The translations under genes were made by a program, and so were the position numbers. The notes beneath the pieces are model-generated. The model saw only the letters and a program-made list of their open reading frames with translations, did no database searches and was not told the DNA's origin. A stretch of DNA of 33,008 nucleotides, taken from Virgibacillus halodenitrificans JCM 12304 (GTDB taxonomy: Bacteria > Bacillota > Bacilli > Bacillales > Amphibacillaceae). The stretch lies in the NCBI RefSeq assembly GCF_001310895.1, contig NZ_BAZS01000038.1:1-33008 (forward strand). Direction: 5' to 3'. Of the stretch, positions 15,948-24,297 are shown in pieces (position 1 is the first letter of the stretch; each line of letters starts with the position of its first letter).

Positions 15948-16937
15948 CTAGATGGGCATTTCACTTGTCTCATAATCTACTTCAAAACCTAGATCTATTA
16001 ACATTTGATGGTCCTTGGTCCCTTCCTGTCCATCTGTAGTTAAGTAGTCTCCAATGAATATCGAATTGGCAGCGAATAAACCAAAAGGCTGAAGGCTCCG
16101 TAGGTTTACTTCTCGGCCGCCGGAGATGCGGATTTCTTTACTCGGGTTAATAAAACGAAATAATGCAAGAACCTTTAAGCAATATAATGGAGTAAGTTCA
16201 TCTGTGCCCTCTAAAGCTGTTCCATCGATGGCATGAAGAAAATTGACAGGGATGGAATCGGCATCTAACTCTCTTAAAGCGTTTGCCATCTGAATTACAT
16301 CTAACTTACTTTCTTTCATACCGACAATAACACCTGAGCATGGGGAGATCCCAACACGTTTTGCCTCATTTACTGTATTCACTCTGTCTTGATATGTGTG
16401 GCTGGTAGTTATTTGTTCGTGATGGTTTTCGGATGTATTAATGTTATGGTTGTAACGGTCTACCCCAGCATCTTTTAATTGCTTGGCTTGTCCGGGCTTT
16501 AAGATTCCCAAACATGCACAGACCGTCAAATTATACTTGTTTTTAATTTCTAATACTGCGCTAGTTACTTGATTTAGCTCTCTTGTAGTAGGCCCTCGTC
16601 CGCTTGCCACAATGCAATATGTCCCTGAGTTTAATTTATGAGCTCTTTCTGCTCCTTCAATGATGGAATCTTTGTCCATCATTCGATACTTTTGGATAGG
16701 AGCACTAGAATCTCTCGACTGAGAGCAGTAACCACAGTTCTCCGAGCAGAAACCTGATTTTGTATTAATGATCATATTAAGCTTTACTTTATTTCCGTAA
16801 TAATGATGTCTAATCGTATAAGCAGCATTCAACAGTGCTAATATTTCTATGTCAGGACAACTCAATATGTTCATTGCTTCTTGTTCGGTAATTTTCTTTC
16901 CCGCCAGCACCGAGCTCGCTAATTCATTCCAATCCAA
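15948..16937 (-). CDS. bioB: Biotin synthase
   Basis: BioB is a radical-SAM enzyme that inserts sulfur into dethiobiotin. The radical-SAM cluster motif CSENCGYC (Cys64, Cys68, Cys71) is present, followed by YNHNINTSE, PCSGVIVGM, PVNFLHAIDGTALEG and ISGGREVNLR, all BioB signatures for substrate and second cluster binding. Length is 329 residues. The start follows GGAGGGG. It lies 23 bases downstream of bioY on the same strand, so the two form an operon controlled from the BirA-type box upstream of bioY. No bioA, D, F or W is present in this window. Confidence 0.95.
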   Translation of the reverse strand: MDWNELASSVLAGKKITEQEAMNILSCPDIEILALLNAAYTIRHHYYGNKVKLNMIINTKSGFCSENCGYCSQSRDSSAPIQKYRMMDKDSIIEGAERAHKLNSGTYCIVASGRGPTTRELNQVTSAVLEIKNKYNLTVCACLGILKPGQAKQLKDAGVDRYNHNINTSENHHEQITTSHTYQDRVNTVNEAKRVGISPCSGVIVGMKESKLDVIQMANALRELDADSIPVNFLHAIDGTALEGTDELTPLYCLKVLALFRFINPSKEIRISGGREVNLRSLQPFGLFAANSIFIGDYLTTDGQEGTKDHQMLIDLGFEVDYETSEMPI

Positions 16938-16960
16938 TTTAACCCCTCCTGTATGTACTG

Positions 16961-17560
16961 TTAGACAATTCTTCTATTACCTATAAACTTATTACTTGTA
17001 ATCCCATGTTTACTTAAGCGAAAGGCGAACATTCCGGCTAGAATAGAGAGAATTATATCCTTTGGCAAAGGCGCAATCATCCACATCCATACCATTGAGT
17101 AGGTAAGATCTGCCGGTGCTTCAAACCAAAACAGGTAAGCTGCATACATCCAATTGGTACCCAAAATATAATTAATTGTCATACCAATCAAACCAGCTAC
17201 GATGTACATTTTATAAGAGCGTTTTTGCTCGATAATTTTGCCGGCAATGTAAGCAACTAAAATGAACGATAGAATAAATCCGAAGGTAGGTGATAGGATA
17301 GTTGAAATTCCTCCTTTAAAATGGGCGAAAACAGGAGCGCCTGCTAATCCGAGGACCATGTATACAAGCATGGAAAATGCCCCCAGTCTGCTACCTAAAA
17401 CTAAGCCTGCCAAAACTGCAAAAAATGTTTGGAGTGTGATAGGTACTCCTCCAACAACAAGAAATGGAGCAATAGATGTTATGTTTGCTCCGATAGCTGT
17501 TAAAGCTACAAATAAAGCCCCAAAAGTTAAGTTCAATGATGTCCATTTGGTATTATTCAT
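16961..17560 (-). CDS. bioY: Biotin transporter BioY (ECF S-component)
   Basis: BioY is the membrane substrate-binding part of an energy-coupling-factor biotin importer. The 199-residue protein has about six membrane helices. It carries the family stretches TSIAPFLVVGGVPITLQTFFAVLAGLVLGSRLG and MLVYMVLGLAGAPVFAHFKGG, and ends with PLPKDIILSILAGMFAFRL. The ATG at 17560 sits at proper distance from AAAGGTGG; a GTG at 17572 overlaps that site and is unlikely. The ECF ATPases and T-component are not in the window and would be shared from elsewhere. A BirA-type operator lies just upstream. Confidence 0.93.
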   Translation of the reverse strand: MNNTKWTSLNLTFGALFVALTAIGANITSIAPFLVVGGVPITLQTFFAVLAGLVLGSRLGAFSMLVYMVLGLAGAPVFAHFKGGISTILSPTFGFILSFILVAYIAGKIIEQKRSYKMYIVAGLIGMTINYILGTNWMYAAYLFWFEAPADLTYSMVWMWMIAPLPKDIILSILAGMFAFRLSKHGITSNKFIGNRRIV

Positions 17561-17577
17561 TCCAATTCCCACCTTTA

Positions 17578-17607
17578 TTGTTAACCTATTTTATTTACGG
17601 TTTACAA
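17578..17607. promoter_or_regulatory. BirA (biotin repressor) operator upstream of bioY
   Basis: TTGTTAACC (17578-17586) and GGTTTACAA (17599-17607) form an imperfect inverted repeat 12 bases apart, 18 bases upstream of the bioY start. The half-sites equal those of known BirA operators. The spacer is a little shorter than in operators I recall, where it is variable. It implies repression of bioY-bioB by biotin-loaded BirA. Confidence 0.75.
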
Positions 17608-17699
17608 TAAATATATCATATGCCAAAAAGGTTTGTACACTTTTTTTATAATGTTAGTCGTGATTGTAATCTATGCTTTTAGCACAAACAAACAAATAT

Positions 17700-17732
17700 A
17701 AATAAAGAAAAAAAGTCGAACATGTTCGACTT
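17700..17732 (-). terminator. Terminator of the chemoreceptor gene
   Basis: On the minus strand AAGTCGAACATGTTCGACTT (17732-17713) is a perfect palindrome followed by a T-rich tail. It lies about 80 bases after the chemoreceptor stop. Confidence 0.75.
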
Positions 17733-17809
17733 ATAGGTTTATTAATTCGAATAATGCTCGACCTTTTATGAAATAACGTAATTTAATTAGATGTACTAGA
17801 TTACTGCTT

Positions 17810-19573
17810 TTACAATTTAAATGTTTTTATTTGTTCATTTAACTGATTTGCCAGTTCTGCCAATTCATCTGCACTGTGAGATACTTCCTCCATGGAACTG
17901 GACGTTTGTTGTGCTGAAGCGGCAGCTTGTTCTACTCCGGCAGCTGATTCCTCTGATACAGATGCAATCTCTTCTATTAAATTATTCATATCTGAGCTAT
18001 TGTTGGCGATTTCTTTTAAGTTGTTAGAAATTAAATTTATTTTATTTGCCATATTGGAAACAGAAGAATTAATATCTTCAAAGCTTTCCCCAGTTTTTTT
18101 AATTTGACTGGTTCCTTCCTTTACTTCTGCATAGCCTTTATTTAATGAGTCGACTACTACATCTGTTTCTGATTGGATATTTTGAACAATAGCAGTAATT
18201 TCGCTAACTGAAGAAGTGACTTGTTCTGAAAGCTTCCTTACTTCATCAGCAACTACAGCAAACCCTCTACCATGTTCTCCAGCCCGTGCTGCTTCAATGG
18301 CAGCATTTAATGAAAGTAGATTTGTTTGGTCAGCAATGCTTTTAATAACGAGTACAAGTTTAGAAATTTCATTTGATTGTTTATCCAATCCTTGCACTTT
18401 TTGGACTGCATCAGATACAATGCGATCAATTTGCTTCATTTGGCTGACAGACTGATGCATGAGAGTTGTTCCTTTATTAGTTAGCTCCAGAACGTTTGTT
18501 GAGCTCAATGCAATCTCTTGCCCGCCCTTCTCAGAATGGAGGACTTTTTGAACAAAGCCATGCATGCTTCCAGAAAGTTCTGAGGCACTATTTGCTTGTG
18601 TTTCTGCTCCGTTAGAGAGCTCTTCCATCGTTAAAGCAACCTGTTCATTGCCGTGTTTAACTTCATTAGCAGCATGAGTTAGTGAACTGCTTTTTGAAAG
18701 TACATCCTCTGCTGCACTATTAACGTTAAGCAAAATACTGCTTATATTATCTTTCATATGATTTACTGCTTCCGCCAGTTTTCCAATTTCATCTCTTCCT
18801 TGATAGTTAACTGATGGTACGCGAAGATTACCTTTTGCTACCTCAAATGTTGTATTTACAACTCTATGTAAGTTACCTGAAATTCTCCTGCTGATAATGA
18901 TAACTAAAATAGTACCTATAATAATGGCTGCAAGGTTAGATAGGGCCAATATAGCAATACTGCTATTCATTCGTTCATTAGCTGATTGTACTGATTGAAC
19001 CTGTTCCTCTTTAACGATTTGCATCAAATTGTTTACATCTTCAATTGTTTGTGTTCGTAATTTAGTAGAATAGGCTCTTAGAGAATTTGCCATTGTTTCC
19101 TGTCCACTTTGTACAGACGCAACCATTTCATTATAAAAACTCTCGTTCATGCTCTGGTCATTTTCCACAATCCCATTAAGCAACTGCGTTTGTTTCTCTG
19201 TTTTCATAGTTGGCTTCAGATCATCTATCAGACTATTAAACCTTTCCTCGTATTCTTTATATGTATTTACATATTTGTAGTCTTCCGTGAGAAGATAATC
19301 TGCAATTTGCACATCTTTTCCTTGAATAATGGATGCTAATTGAGCCATTTCATTAACACGGCTGCTCTGATTATTTATTGCTTTCATATCTTTCTGTCCC
19401 TGGTTTAATTGTAAATATACTATGACTCCCGCAGTAATAAACAGACAGGCGATAAGAACAAAAATAATACCATATTTATAGCCTATCCTGATATTCTGCC
19501 ATTTGAAAAGAGTTTCTCTTCTCTTTGGTCGACCCTTTTGTCTAATTGGCTTGTTCTTTCCTTTTTTCTTCAT
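17810..19573 (-). CDS. Methyl-accepting chemotaxis protein
   Basis: This membrane chemoreceptor signals to CheA/CheW. The 587 residues begin with a strongly basic cytoplasmic stretch (1-29). TM1 (33-55), an extracellular helical sensor (56-204) and TM2 (205-228) follow, then a HAMP domain (about 229-285) and a long helical signalling domain. The hairpin tip is fully conserved: [20 protein letters not shown] then [17 protein letters not shown]. The sensor looks like a four-helix-bundle type with an interrupted coil; the ligand is unknown. There is no C-terminal CheR-binding pentapeptide; the protein ends IKTFKL. The gene is single, with its own terminator. Confidence 0.93.
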   Translation of the reverse strand: MKKKGKNKPIRQKGRPKRRETLFKWQNIRIGYKYGIIFVLIACLFITAGVIVYLQLNQGQKDMKAINNQSSRVNEMAQLASIIQGKDVQIADYLLTEDYKYVNTYKEYEERFNSLIDDLKPTMKTEKQTQLLNGIVENDQSMNESFYNEMVASVQSGQETMANSLRAYSTKLRTQTIEDVNNLMQIVKEEQVQSVQSANERMNSSIAILALSNLAAIIIGTILVIIISRRISGNLHRVVNTTFEVAKGNLRVPSVNYQGRDEIGKLAEAVNHMKDNISSILLNVNSAAEDVLSKSSSLTHAANEVKHGNEQVALTMEELSNGAETQANSASELSGSMHGFVQKVLHSEKGGQEIALSSTNVLELTNKGTTLMHQSVSQMKQIDRIVSDAVQKVQGLDKQSNEISKLVLVIKSIADQTNLLSLNAAIEAARAGEHGRGFAVVADEVRKLSEQVTSSVSEITAIVQNIQSETDVVVDSLNKGYAEVKEGTSQIKKTGESFEDINSSVSNMANKINLISNNLKEIANNSSDMNNLIEEIASVSEESAAGVEQAAASAQQTSSSMEEVSHSADELAELANQLNEQIKTFKL

Positions 19574-19750
19574 AATTATCCCCCGTTAATAGATCTTTTT
19601 ATTTATTATCGGTCATTATTGTCTAAGTATTAAGTACTATTTATAATTTTTAGAAATATAATTTTCAAACACTTGCATGATGGTTGGTGTTTCTTGTAGA
19701 ATAGCAAACTGTATGCGAAAAAATAGTTATATGTAGTTAGGTGATTATAT

Positions 19751-20263
19751 ATGGTTTATACTGCTTTTTTAGAAAAGGAAAAGAATAAAGAGGAATTAAA
19801 GGAAGAGTTGGATACATTGGAAATCCAGCTGTTTCGAATGCAAAATAATATAAAAGAAATTGCTAAAAAGTCTGAAGTGATTAGTATCGATCAAGCACGT
19901 GATGAACAATGGGTTGTCATTTATGCAGATAGAGACGAAGAAGTGTGTCAGCTTATGCTTCATGACTGCACCAAGCCATTTCGAGGGAAATGGGATTCAG
20001 CAATTCAAGTGGAATACAGAGAAGGTAGTACGCTTCATATAGCGGATATTAAGGGAGAAGAAAATAAGGGCTATGGTTCTGTTTTAATGCATCATTTGAA
20101 AGAAGTTGCTCGGGAAGATAATTTCCAATATATAACCGGTGATATTGTGGAGAGGGATTTTGATCATGTCGATCGTTTAAAGCATTTTTACAGTAAACAT
20201 CATTTTGATGTGAAAATTGACCATCAGGAGCAATGTGGAGAAATTATCTGGAATGATAGGTAA
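19751..20263 (+). CDS. GNAT-family acetyltransferase with N-terminal coiled coil
   Basis: Residues 5-45 are rich in Glu, Lys and Leu and read as a coiled coil. The rest resembles a GNAT N-acetyltransferase: a central beta strand LHIADIKGEENKGYGSVLMHHL carries the acetyl-CoA loop (N-K-G-Y-G-S), and LKHFYSKHHFDV is the usual end of the fold. Length is 170 residues. The substrate is unknown. The start at 19751 has a weak ribosome binding site (TTAGGTGAT). It is convergent with the amidase gene. Confidence 0.7.
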   Translation: MVYTAFLEKEKNKEELKEELDTLEIQLFRMQNNIKEIAKKSEVISIDQARDEQWVVIYADRDEEVCQLMLHDCTKPFRGKWDSAIQVEYREGSTLHIADIKGEENKGYGSVLMHHLKEVAREDNFQYITGDIVERDFDHVDRLKHFYSKHHFDVKIDHQEQCGEIIWNDR

Positions 20264-20278
20264 ATATTAAAAAATGGA

Positions 20279-20314
20279 ATAGGCTTGCCACTTTTTATAA
20301 AATAGCCAGCCTAT
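20279..20314. terminator. Bidirectional hairpin between the GNAT and amidase genes
   Basis: ATAGGCTTGCC (20279-20289) pairs with GCCAGCCTAT (20305-20314) with one bulge. The minus-strand side continues into a T-rich tail (20268-20275), fitting termination of the amidase gene. Confidence 0.6.
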
Positions 20315-20352
20315 CATGAGAAGGTAAATATCTTTTTTTGAATGTTCTCCGT

Positions 20353-21804
20353 CTATTCTGCTTCCAGGTGTGGAGTTCTTCGGTGAAGTGTAGCTTGTTC
20401 ATAGGCATAAGCAAGTTGAATTAAATTTGCTTCACTAAAAGCCGTACCTGTAAACGTAATACCAGAAGGCTTCCCTTTTGTTGTGTAACCAGCCGAAACC
20501 GTAATAGAAGGGTATCCTGCCTTTGCAGCGATTTGGCAACCATCTGTATTCATAAATAATAATGCATCCAGTTGGTTACTTTCAAGCACTTTATCTATCC
20601 CTTCTTTTTGACATAGTCGGATATCATTTATTCTGTGCTGTAAATACTCTTTTTCTGTCATTAAACCACTTTTCATATCAGCTTCAAGCAAGACAGTTTG
20701 TCCATACTTTAAAGCTTCCTTTTTATGAACTTGATTATAGTGGATGATATCTGTAAGAGAGCTTACTGAGGAGACGGATGAACTTCTTGCTAAATAAGCA
20801 TTAACTCCATTCTTAAACTCGTGAAACATTACTGTAGATTCCGGCAGCTCCAGAGGTAATTCTTCCACTTCAATAATAATTGCTCCTAAATCCTTCATGA
20901 CATGAATGGCATGCTGACATAATTGCTTTTCTTCCTTATCCATTTTATTGAAATAGTTGATTGGCAACCCAATCCTTTTATTTGCCAAACCATCCAAATT
21001 TAAGAAGGAAGTATAATTAGTAGTTTGGCCTTCCGCCATCCCTGTAGAAGGATCTGCCGCATCTGTTCCCATGATAGCACCAAGTAGTAATGCGGCATCC
21101 TCCACTGTACGAGTCATAGGGCCCGCAGTATCCTGGCTATTAGAGATAGGAATAATACCAGTTCTGCTAATAAGGCCTACCGTAGGCTTAATACCAACAA
21201 TGGAATTCAGGCTCGCAGGACTAAGTATCGAGCCACTAGTCTCTGTACCAATAGCACCTAATGCAAAATTAGCAGCAATAGCAGCCCCTGAGCCTGAACT
21301 GGATCCACCTACATCGATTTTACCTGGTCCATAAGGATTTAATACTTGGCCACCATGTGAACTATATCCATTCGGCATATCTTCAGTCATAAAATTAGCC
21401 CATTCTGTAAGATTGGTTTTTCCTAGAATTACAACGCCTGCCTCCCGAAGCTTCTTTACCAAAAAGGCATCCTCTTTTGCGTAATGATTAGATAATGCAA
21501 TGGAACCAGCAGTAGTATGCATTTTATCGCCTGTGTCGATATTATCTTTAAGTAAGATCGGGATTCCATGTAGCGGACTCCTGACTCCTTTTTGTTTTCG
21601 CTCCATATCGAGTGCTTCAGCAATGTGCAATGCCTCAGGGTTAATTTCCAAAACGGCATTAATATTTGGTCCTGCATGATTAAAATTTGCTATTTGTTCC
21701 ATGTAAAGCAGGGTAAGTTCTTTTGAAGTTAAGCTCTCTTGTTGTATAGCATATTGGATTTCAGTTATTGTGGATTCCAGAATGTTAAAAGTTGGTTTAG
21801 ACAT
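20353..21804 (-). CDS. Amidase signature family protein
   Basis: This is a cytoplasmic Ser-cisSer-Lys hydrolase acting on an unidentified amide. The catalytic Lys86 lies in GIPILLKDNID. The glycine/serine loop VGGSSSGSGAAIA (165-177) and GTETSGSILSPAS (186-198, nucleophile near Ser192) complete the triad. Length is 483 residues. It lacks gatC/gatB neighbours and has the C-terminal SGITFTGTAFSEANLIQLAYAYEQAT of stand-alone amidases, so it is not GatA. Similar genes in Bacillaceae are often annotated as putative glutamyl-tRNA amidotransferase, which is probably wrong here. The start has AGGAGG upstream. Confidence 0.88.
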   Translation of the reverse strand: MSKPTFNILESTITEIQYAIQQESLTSKELTLLYMEQIANFNHAGPNINAVLEINPEALHIAEALDMERKQKGVRSPLHGIPILLKDNIDTGDKMHTTAGSIALSNHYAKEDAFLVKKLREAGVVILGKTNLTEWANFMTEDMPNGYSSHGGQVLNPYGPGKIDVGGSSSGSGAAIAANFALGAIGTETSGSILSPASLNSIVGIKPTVGLISRTGIIPISNSQDTAGPMTRTVEDAALLLGAIMGTDAADPSTGMAEGQTTNYTSFLNLDGLANKRIGLPINYFNKMDKEEKQLCQHAIHVMKDLGAIIIEVEELPLELPESTVMFHEFKNGVNAYLARSSSVSSVSSLTDIIHYNQVHKKEALKYGQTVLLEADMKSGLMTEKEYLQHRINDIRLCQKEGIDKVLESNQLDALLFMNTDGCQIAAKAGYPSITVSAGYTTKGKPSGITFTGTAFSEANLIQLAYAYEQATLHRRTPHLEAE

Positions 21805-21987
21805 AATCTTCCTCCTGTTAAGTTACTTGATTTCATTATAACTTGATCCTATGGAAAAGTCTGTCTTACAATATAGAAAAATGAAAATATTGGTCACTTA
21901 GAGGTCTCAAAAAAATAGAGCAAATTTATCAGACGAATAATCTTAAATAAGCAGAATAGATAGTAGAGTTCTCATCTAGTAAAGTCT

Positions 21988-22013
21988 GTTAGTAAACATT
22001 CTCTATTGGGTAT
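21988..22013 (+). promoter_or_regulatory. Possible sigma-B promoter of the aldo-keto reductase
   Basis: GTTAGT (21988-21993), 14 bases and a perfect GGGTAT (22008-22013). The -10 fits sigma-B exactly, the -35 only at its first three bases. A TATAAT also lies at 22021-22026, so a sigma-A promoter is possible. Confidence 0.3.
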
Positions 22014-22056
22014 GGTAAACTATAATTCAAATTAGATGTGGAAAGGGAGCTTGATC

Positions 22057-22881
22057 ATGGAATATATCACATTAAATAATAATCTGCAGATGCCGCAGCT
22101 TGGTTTTGGAGTCTGGCAGGTACCAAATGATGAGGTAACAAAAGCAGTTGAAAAAGCAATTGAGGTTGGTTATCGTTCCATTGATACAGCGAAAGTATAT
22201 GAGAATGAAGAAGGTGTAGGGAAAGCGCTGGCCAATTCAAATGTGGCTCGTGAAGATCTTTTCATTACTACAAAGGTTTGGAATAGTGATCAAGGATATG
22301 AAAAAACACTCCAAGCATTTGATGCAAGCCTTGAAAGGTTAGGGATTGACTATGTTGATTTGTACCTTATTCATTGGCCAACACCTGAATTTGATGATTA
22401 TGTAGAAACTTATAAAGCATTGGAAAAAATATATAAGGATGGTCGCGCAAAAGCCATCGGAGTATGTAATTTTAATATCGAACACTTACAACGATTATTG
22501 GATGAGTGTGAGGTAACACCAGCAGTTAACCAAGTAGAATGTCATCCATATCTTCAGCAACCAGAGTTAAAAGAATTTTGTGCAAAGCATAATATCTACT
22601 TGGAAGCATGGAGCCCGCTAATGCAGGGGGGAGAAGTGTTAGAAAATGCTACTGTAAAACAGATTGCAGAGAAGCATAAGAAAACAGCTGCACAGGTAAT
22701 TATTCGCTGGCATTTACAGTATGAAAACATTGTTATCCCTAAATCAGTGACTCCATCACGAATTGAAGAAAATTTTAATGTATTCGACTTTGAGTTAAGT
22801 ACAGAGGAAATGAATAAATTGAAAGAATTAAACCGTAACGAGCGCAAAGGCCCGGAACCAAGTGAAATGAACGTACGGTAA
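22057..22881 (+). CDS. Aldo-keto reductase (YvgN/YtbE-like)
   Basis: This NADPH-dependent TIM-barrel enzyme reduces aldehydes such as glyoxal or methylglyoxal. The catalytic tetrad is visible: Asp43 and Tyr48 in GYRSIDTAKVYENE, Lys73 in TTKVW, and His106 in LIHWP. The cofactor-binding end IPKSVTPSRIEENFNVFDFEL is also present. The 274 residues start at the ATG at 22057, which has AAAGGGAG at proper spacing; an extension to 22036 would include this ribosome binding site and is rejected. The natural substrate is inferred from close relatives only. Confidence 0.93.
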   Translation: MEYITLNNNLQMPQLGFGVWQVPNDEVTKAVEKAIEVGYRSIDTAKVYENEEGVGKALANSNVAREDLFITTKVWNSDQGYEKTLQAFDASLERLGIDYVDLYLIHWPTPEFDDYVETYKALEKIYKDGRAKAIGVCNFNIEHLQRLLDECEVTPAVNQVECHPYLQQPELKEFCAKHNIYLEAWSPLMQGGEVLENATVKQIAEKHKKTAAQVIIRWHLQYENIVIPKSVTPSRIEENFNVFDFELSTEEMNKLKELNRNERKGPEPSEMNVR

Positions 22882-22916
22882 TTAAAATATTCATTACAGT
22901 AAAGTGTATTTTTAAA

Positions 22917-22948
22917 GAAACAGTCCGATAGATGGACTGTTTCTTTTT
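22917..22948 (+). terminator. Terminator of the aldo-keto reductase gene
   Basis: GAAACAGTCC and GGACTGTTTC form a perfect 10-bp stem with a seven-base loop, followed by five T. Confidence 0.93.
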
Positions 22949-23093
22949 GTATAATCACAAATAAGTTTCTGAAACGAATAAGCAAGAATTAGGTTTTAAG
23001 ATAAAAAAATTATCTAAAAATTATGGTTAATTACGCGTATTTATAGTAAACTAAGATAAGTTTAGTTCAACCATTTGAAAGGAGTGATGTTTT

Positions 23094-23162
23094 ATGATTT
23101 TACATGTATGCATAATTCACGGCAAAACATCGGATATAATGGAGGAACTGTCGGAACGATAG
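23094..23162 (+). CDS. 22-residue leader peptide upstream of the RsgA-family gene
   Basis: This small ORF starts with ATG at 23094 behind a very good ribosome binding site (AAAGGAGTGA, 23078-23087) and stops with TAG at 23160-23162, 28 bases before the TTG of the GTPase gene. The peptide begins MILHVCIIHGK and ends EELSER. It has no known domain. Its strong SD, and its stop two bases before a hairpin that hides the next SD, suggest translation of this ORF controls the downstream gene. That it is translated is an inference. Confidence 0.55.
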   Translation: MILHVCIIHGKTSDIMEELSER

Positions 23163-23163
23163 G

Positions 23164-23187
23164 TTTTCCTCCAATGAAGGAGGAAAA
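23164..23187 (+). promoter_or_regulatory. Hairpin sequestering the Shine-Dalgarno of the RsgA-family gene
   Basis: TTTTCCTCC (23164-23172) and GGAGGAAAA (23179-23187) form a perfect 9-bp stem with a six-base loop. The right arm is the ribosome binding site of the gene starting at 23191. The left arm can instead pair with GGAGGAA at 23141-23147, inside the leader ORF. Confidence 0.75.
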
Positions 23188-23190
23188 AGT

Positions 23191-24252
23191 TTGAGCAAAC
23201 TGAATAAGATAGGTTGGGAGTTTTCTTCTCATGATGTTGATGAGGAAAGAATTGCCCGCGTAGTTACCGTGCAGAAGAATAGGTATCGAGTCTCTGATGG
23301 AGAAAGTGACTTCTTGGCTCATGTTAGTGGGAAATTTCGAATGAATACAAGTCAATCATTGGATTTCCCGTCTGTAGGTGACTGGGTTATTGTTGATAAA
23401 TTACGGCAGGAACAGAAAGCAGTCATTCTGGAAATTCTTCCAAGGAAAAGTCAATTTATTCGTCAAGCAGCTGGAGGCAAAACGGAGGCTCAAGTCGTCG
23501 GGACAAATATAGATACTGTATTTATTGTGAATTCGTTGAATCAAGACCTTAATTTACGACGTATGGAGCGATATATTTTGTCTGCATATGATAGTGGAGC
23601 ATCTCCAGTGATAATCTTAACGAAGAAAGATGAATGTACAGAAGAAGAGATCAGAGAGAACGTAGCGGTAGTGGAAGGAATAGCTTTTGGCATTCCAATC
23701 CTTACTATTAGCAGTTTAACTGGTGACGGGATATCTGAGCTTCTCGACAACTACCTTCCATCAGGCAAAACTGGAGCATTGCTTGGTTCATCTGGAGTTG
23801 GGAAATCTACGTTAGTAAACAAGTTAATGAATGCTGAAGTGCAAGAGACAAAATCGATTCGGGAAGCAGATAGTAAAGGTCGGCATACAACAACTCACAG
23901 AGAGATGTTTTTCTTACCTAACGGAGCCTTGCTCATCGATACGCCAGGTATGAGAGAACTGCAGCTTTGGGAAGGAGAAGCAGTTTTGGATACTGCTTTT
24001 CAAGATATTGAAACTTTGGAAGAAGAATGTCGTTTTGCGGATTGCAGTCATCGTACCGAGCCGGGCTGCCGGATAAAAGAAGCATTGGATTTGGGGGAGT
24101 TGTCAACAGAACGCTTCGAAAGCTATAGAAAATTGCAGCGTGAACTAGCATACGAAAAAAGAAAGCAGAATAAAAAGTCGATGCTTGATGAGAAACATCG
24201 TTGGAAGCAAATAAGTAAAGAGCAACGCCATAAATATAAGAATATGAGGTAA
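23191..24252 (+). CDS. rsgA: Ribosome small-subunit-dependent GTPase A family (RsgA-like)
   Basis: This circularly permuted GTPase helps mature the 30S subunit. An OB-fold-like N-terminal part (about 1-100) is followed by permuted G motifs: TKKD (G4, 144-147), GSSGVGKST (G1, 199-207) and DTPGM (G3, 250-254). A zinc finger with Cys280, Cys285, His287 and Cys293 (ADCSHRTEPGC) follows, then a basic tail. At 353 residues it belongs to the longer paralogue group, not the roughly 300-residue housekeeping YloQ/CpgA, so the genome may carry a second copy. It starts at TTG 23191 behind GAAGGAGG, and this ribosome binding site lies in a hairpin after a leader ORF. GTPases of this family bind ppGpp. Confidence 0.9.
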   Translation: MSKLNKIGWEFSSHDVDEERIARVVTVQKNRYRVSDGESDFLAHVSGKFRMNTSQSLDFPSVGDWVIVDKLRQEQKAVILEILPRKSQFIRQAAGGKTEAQVVGTNIDTVFIVNSLNQDLNLRRMERYILSAYDSGASPVIILTKKDECTEEEIRENVAVVEGIAFGIPILTISSLTGDGISELLDNYLPSGKTGALLGSSGVGKSTLVNKLMNAEVQETKSIREADSKGRHTTTHREMFFLPNGALLIDTPGMRELQLWEGEAVLDTAFQDIETLEEECRFADCSHRTEPGCRIKEALDLGELSTERFESYRKLQRELAYEKRKQNKKSMLDEKHRWKQISKEQRHKYKNMR

Positions 24253-24253
24253 A

Positions 24254-24291
24254 CGACATCCCTTCCAGAGAGGAAGGGATGTCGTTTCTAT
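24254..24291. terminator. Terminator between the RsgA-family gene and the HD gene
   Basis: CGACATCCCTTCC and GGAAGGGATGTCG form a perfect 13-bp stem (24254-24284), followed by a T-rich tail. It may also serve the convergent gene. Confidence 0.9.
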
Positions 24292-24297
24292 TTCTGA

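Noticed and set aside
17713-17732. LexA (DinR) box CGAAC-GTTCG
   Set aside because: Bacillus LexA sites have four bases between CGAAC and GTTCG; here there are two. The palindrome with a T-rich tail fits a terminator of the chemoreceptor gene.
20353-21804. GatA subunit of the glutamyl-tRNA amidotransferase
   Set aside because: There is no gatC or gatB next to it, and the C-terminal region fits stand-alone amidases better.
22036-22056. Seven-codon N-terminal extension of the aldo-keto reductase
   Set aside because: The extension contains the ribosome binding site of the ATG at 22057 and is not part of the family N-terminus.
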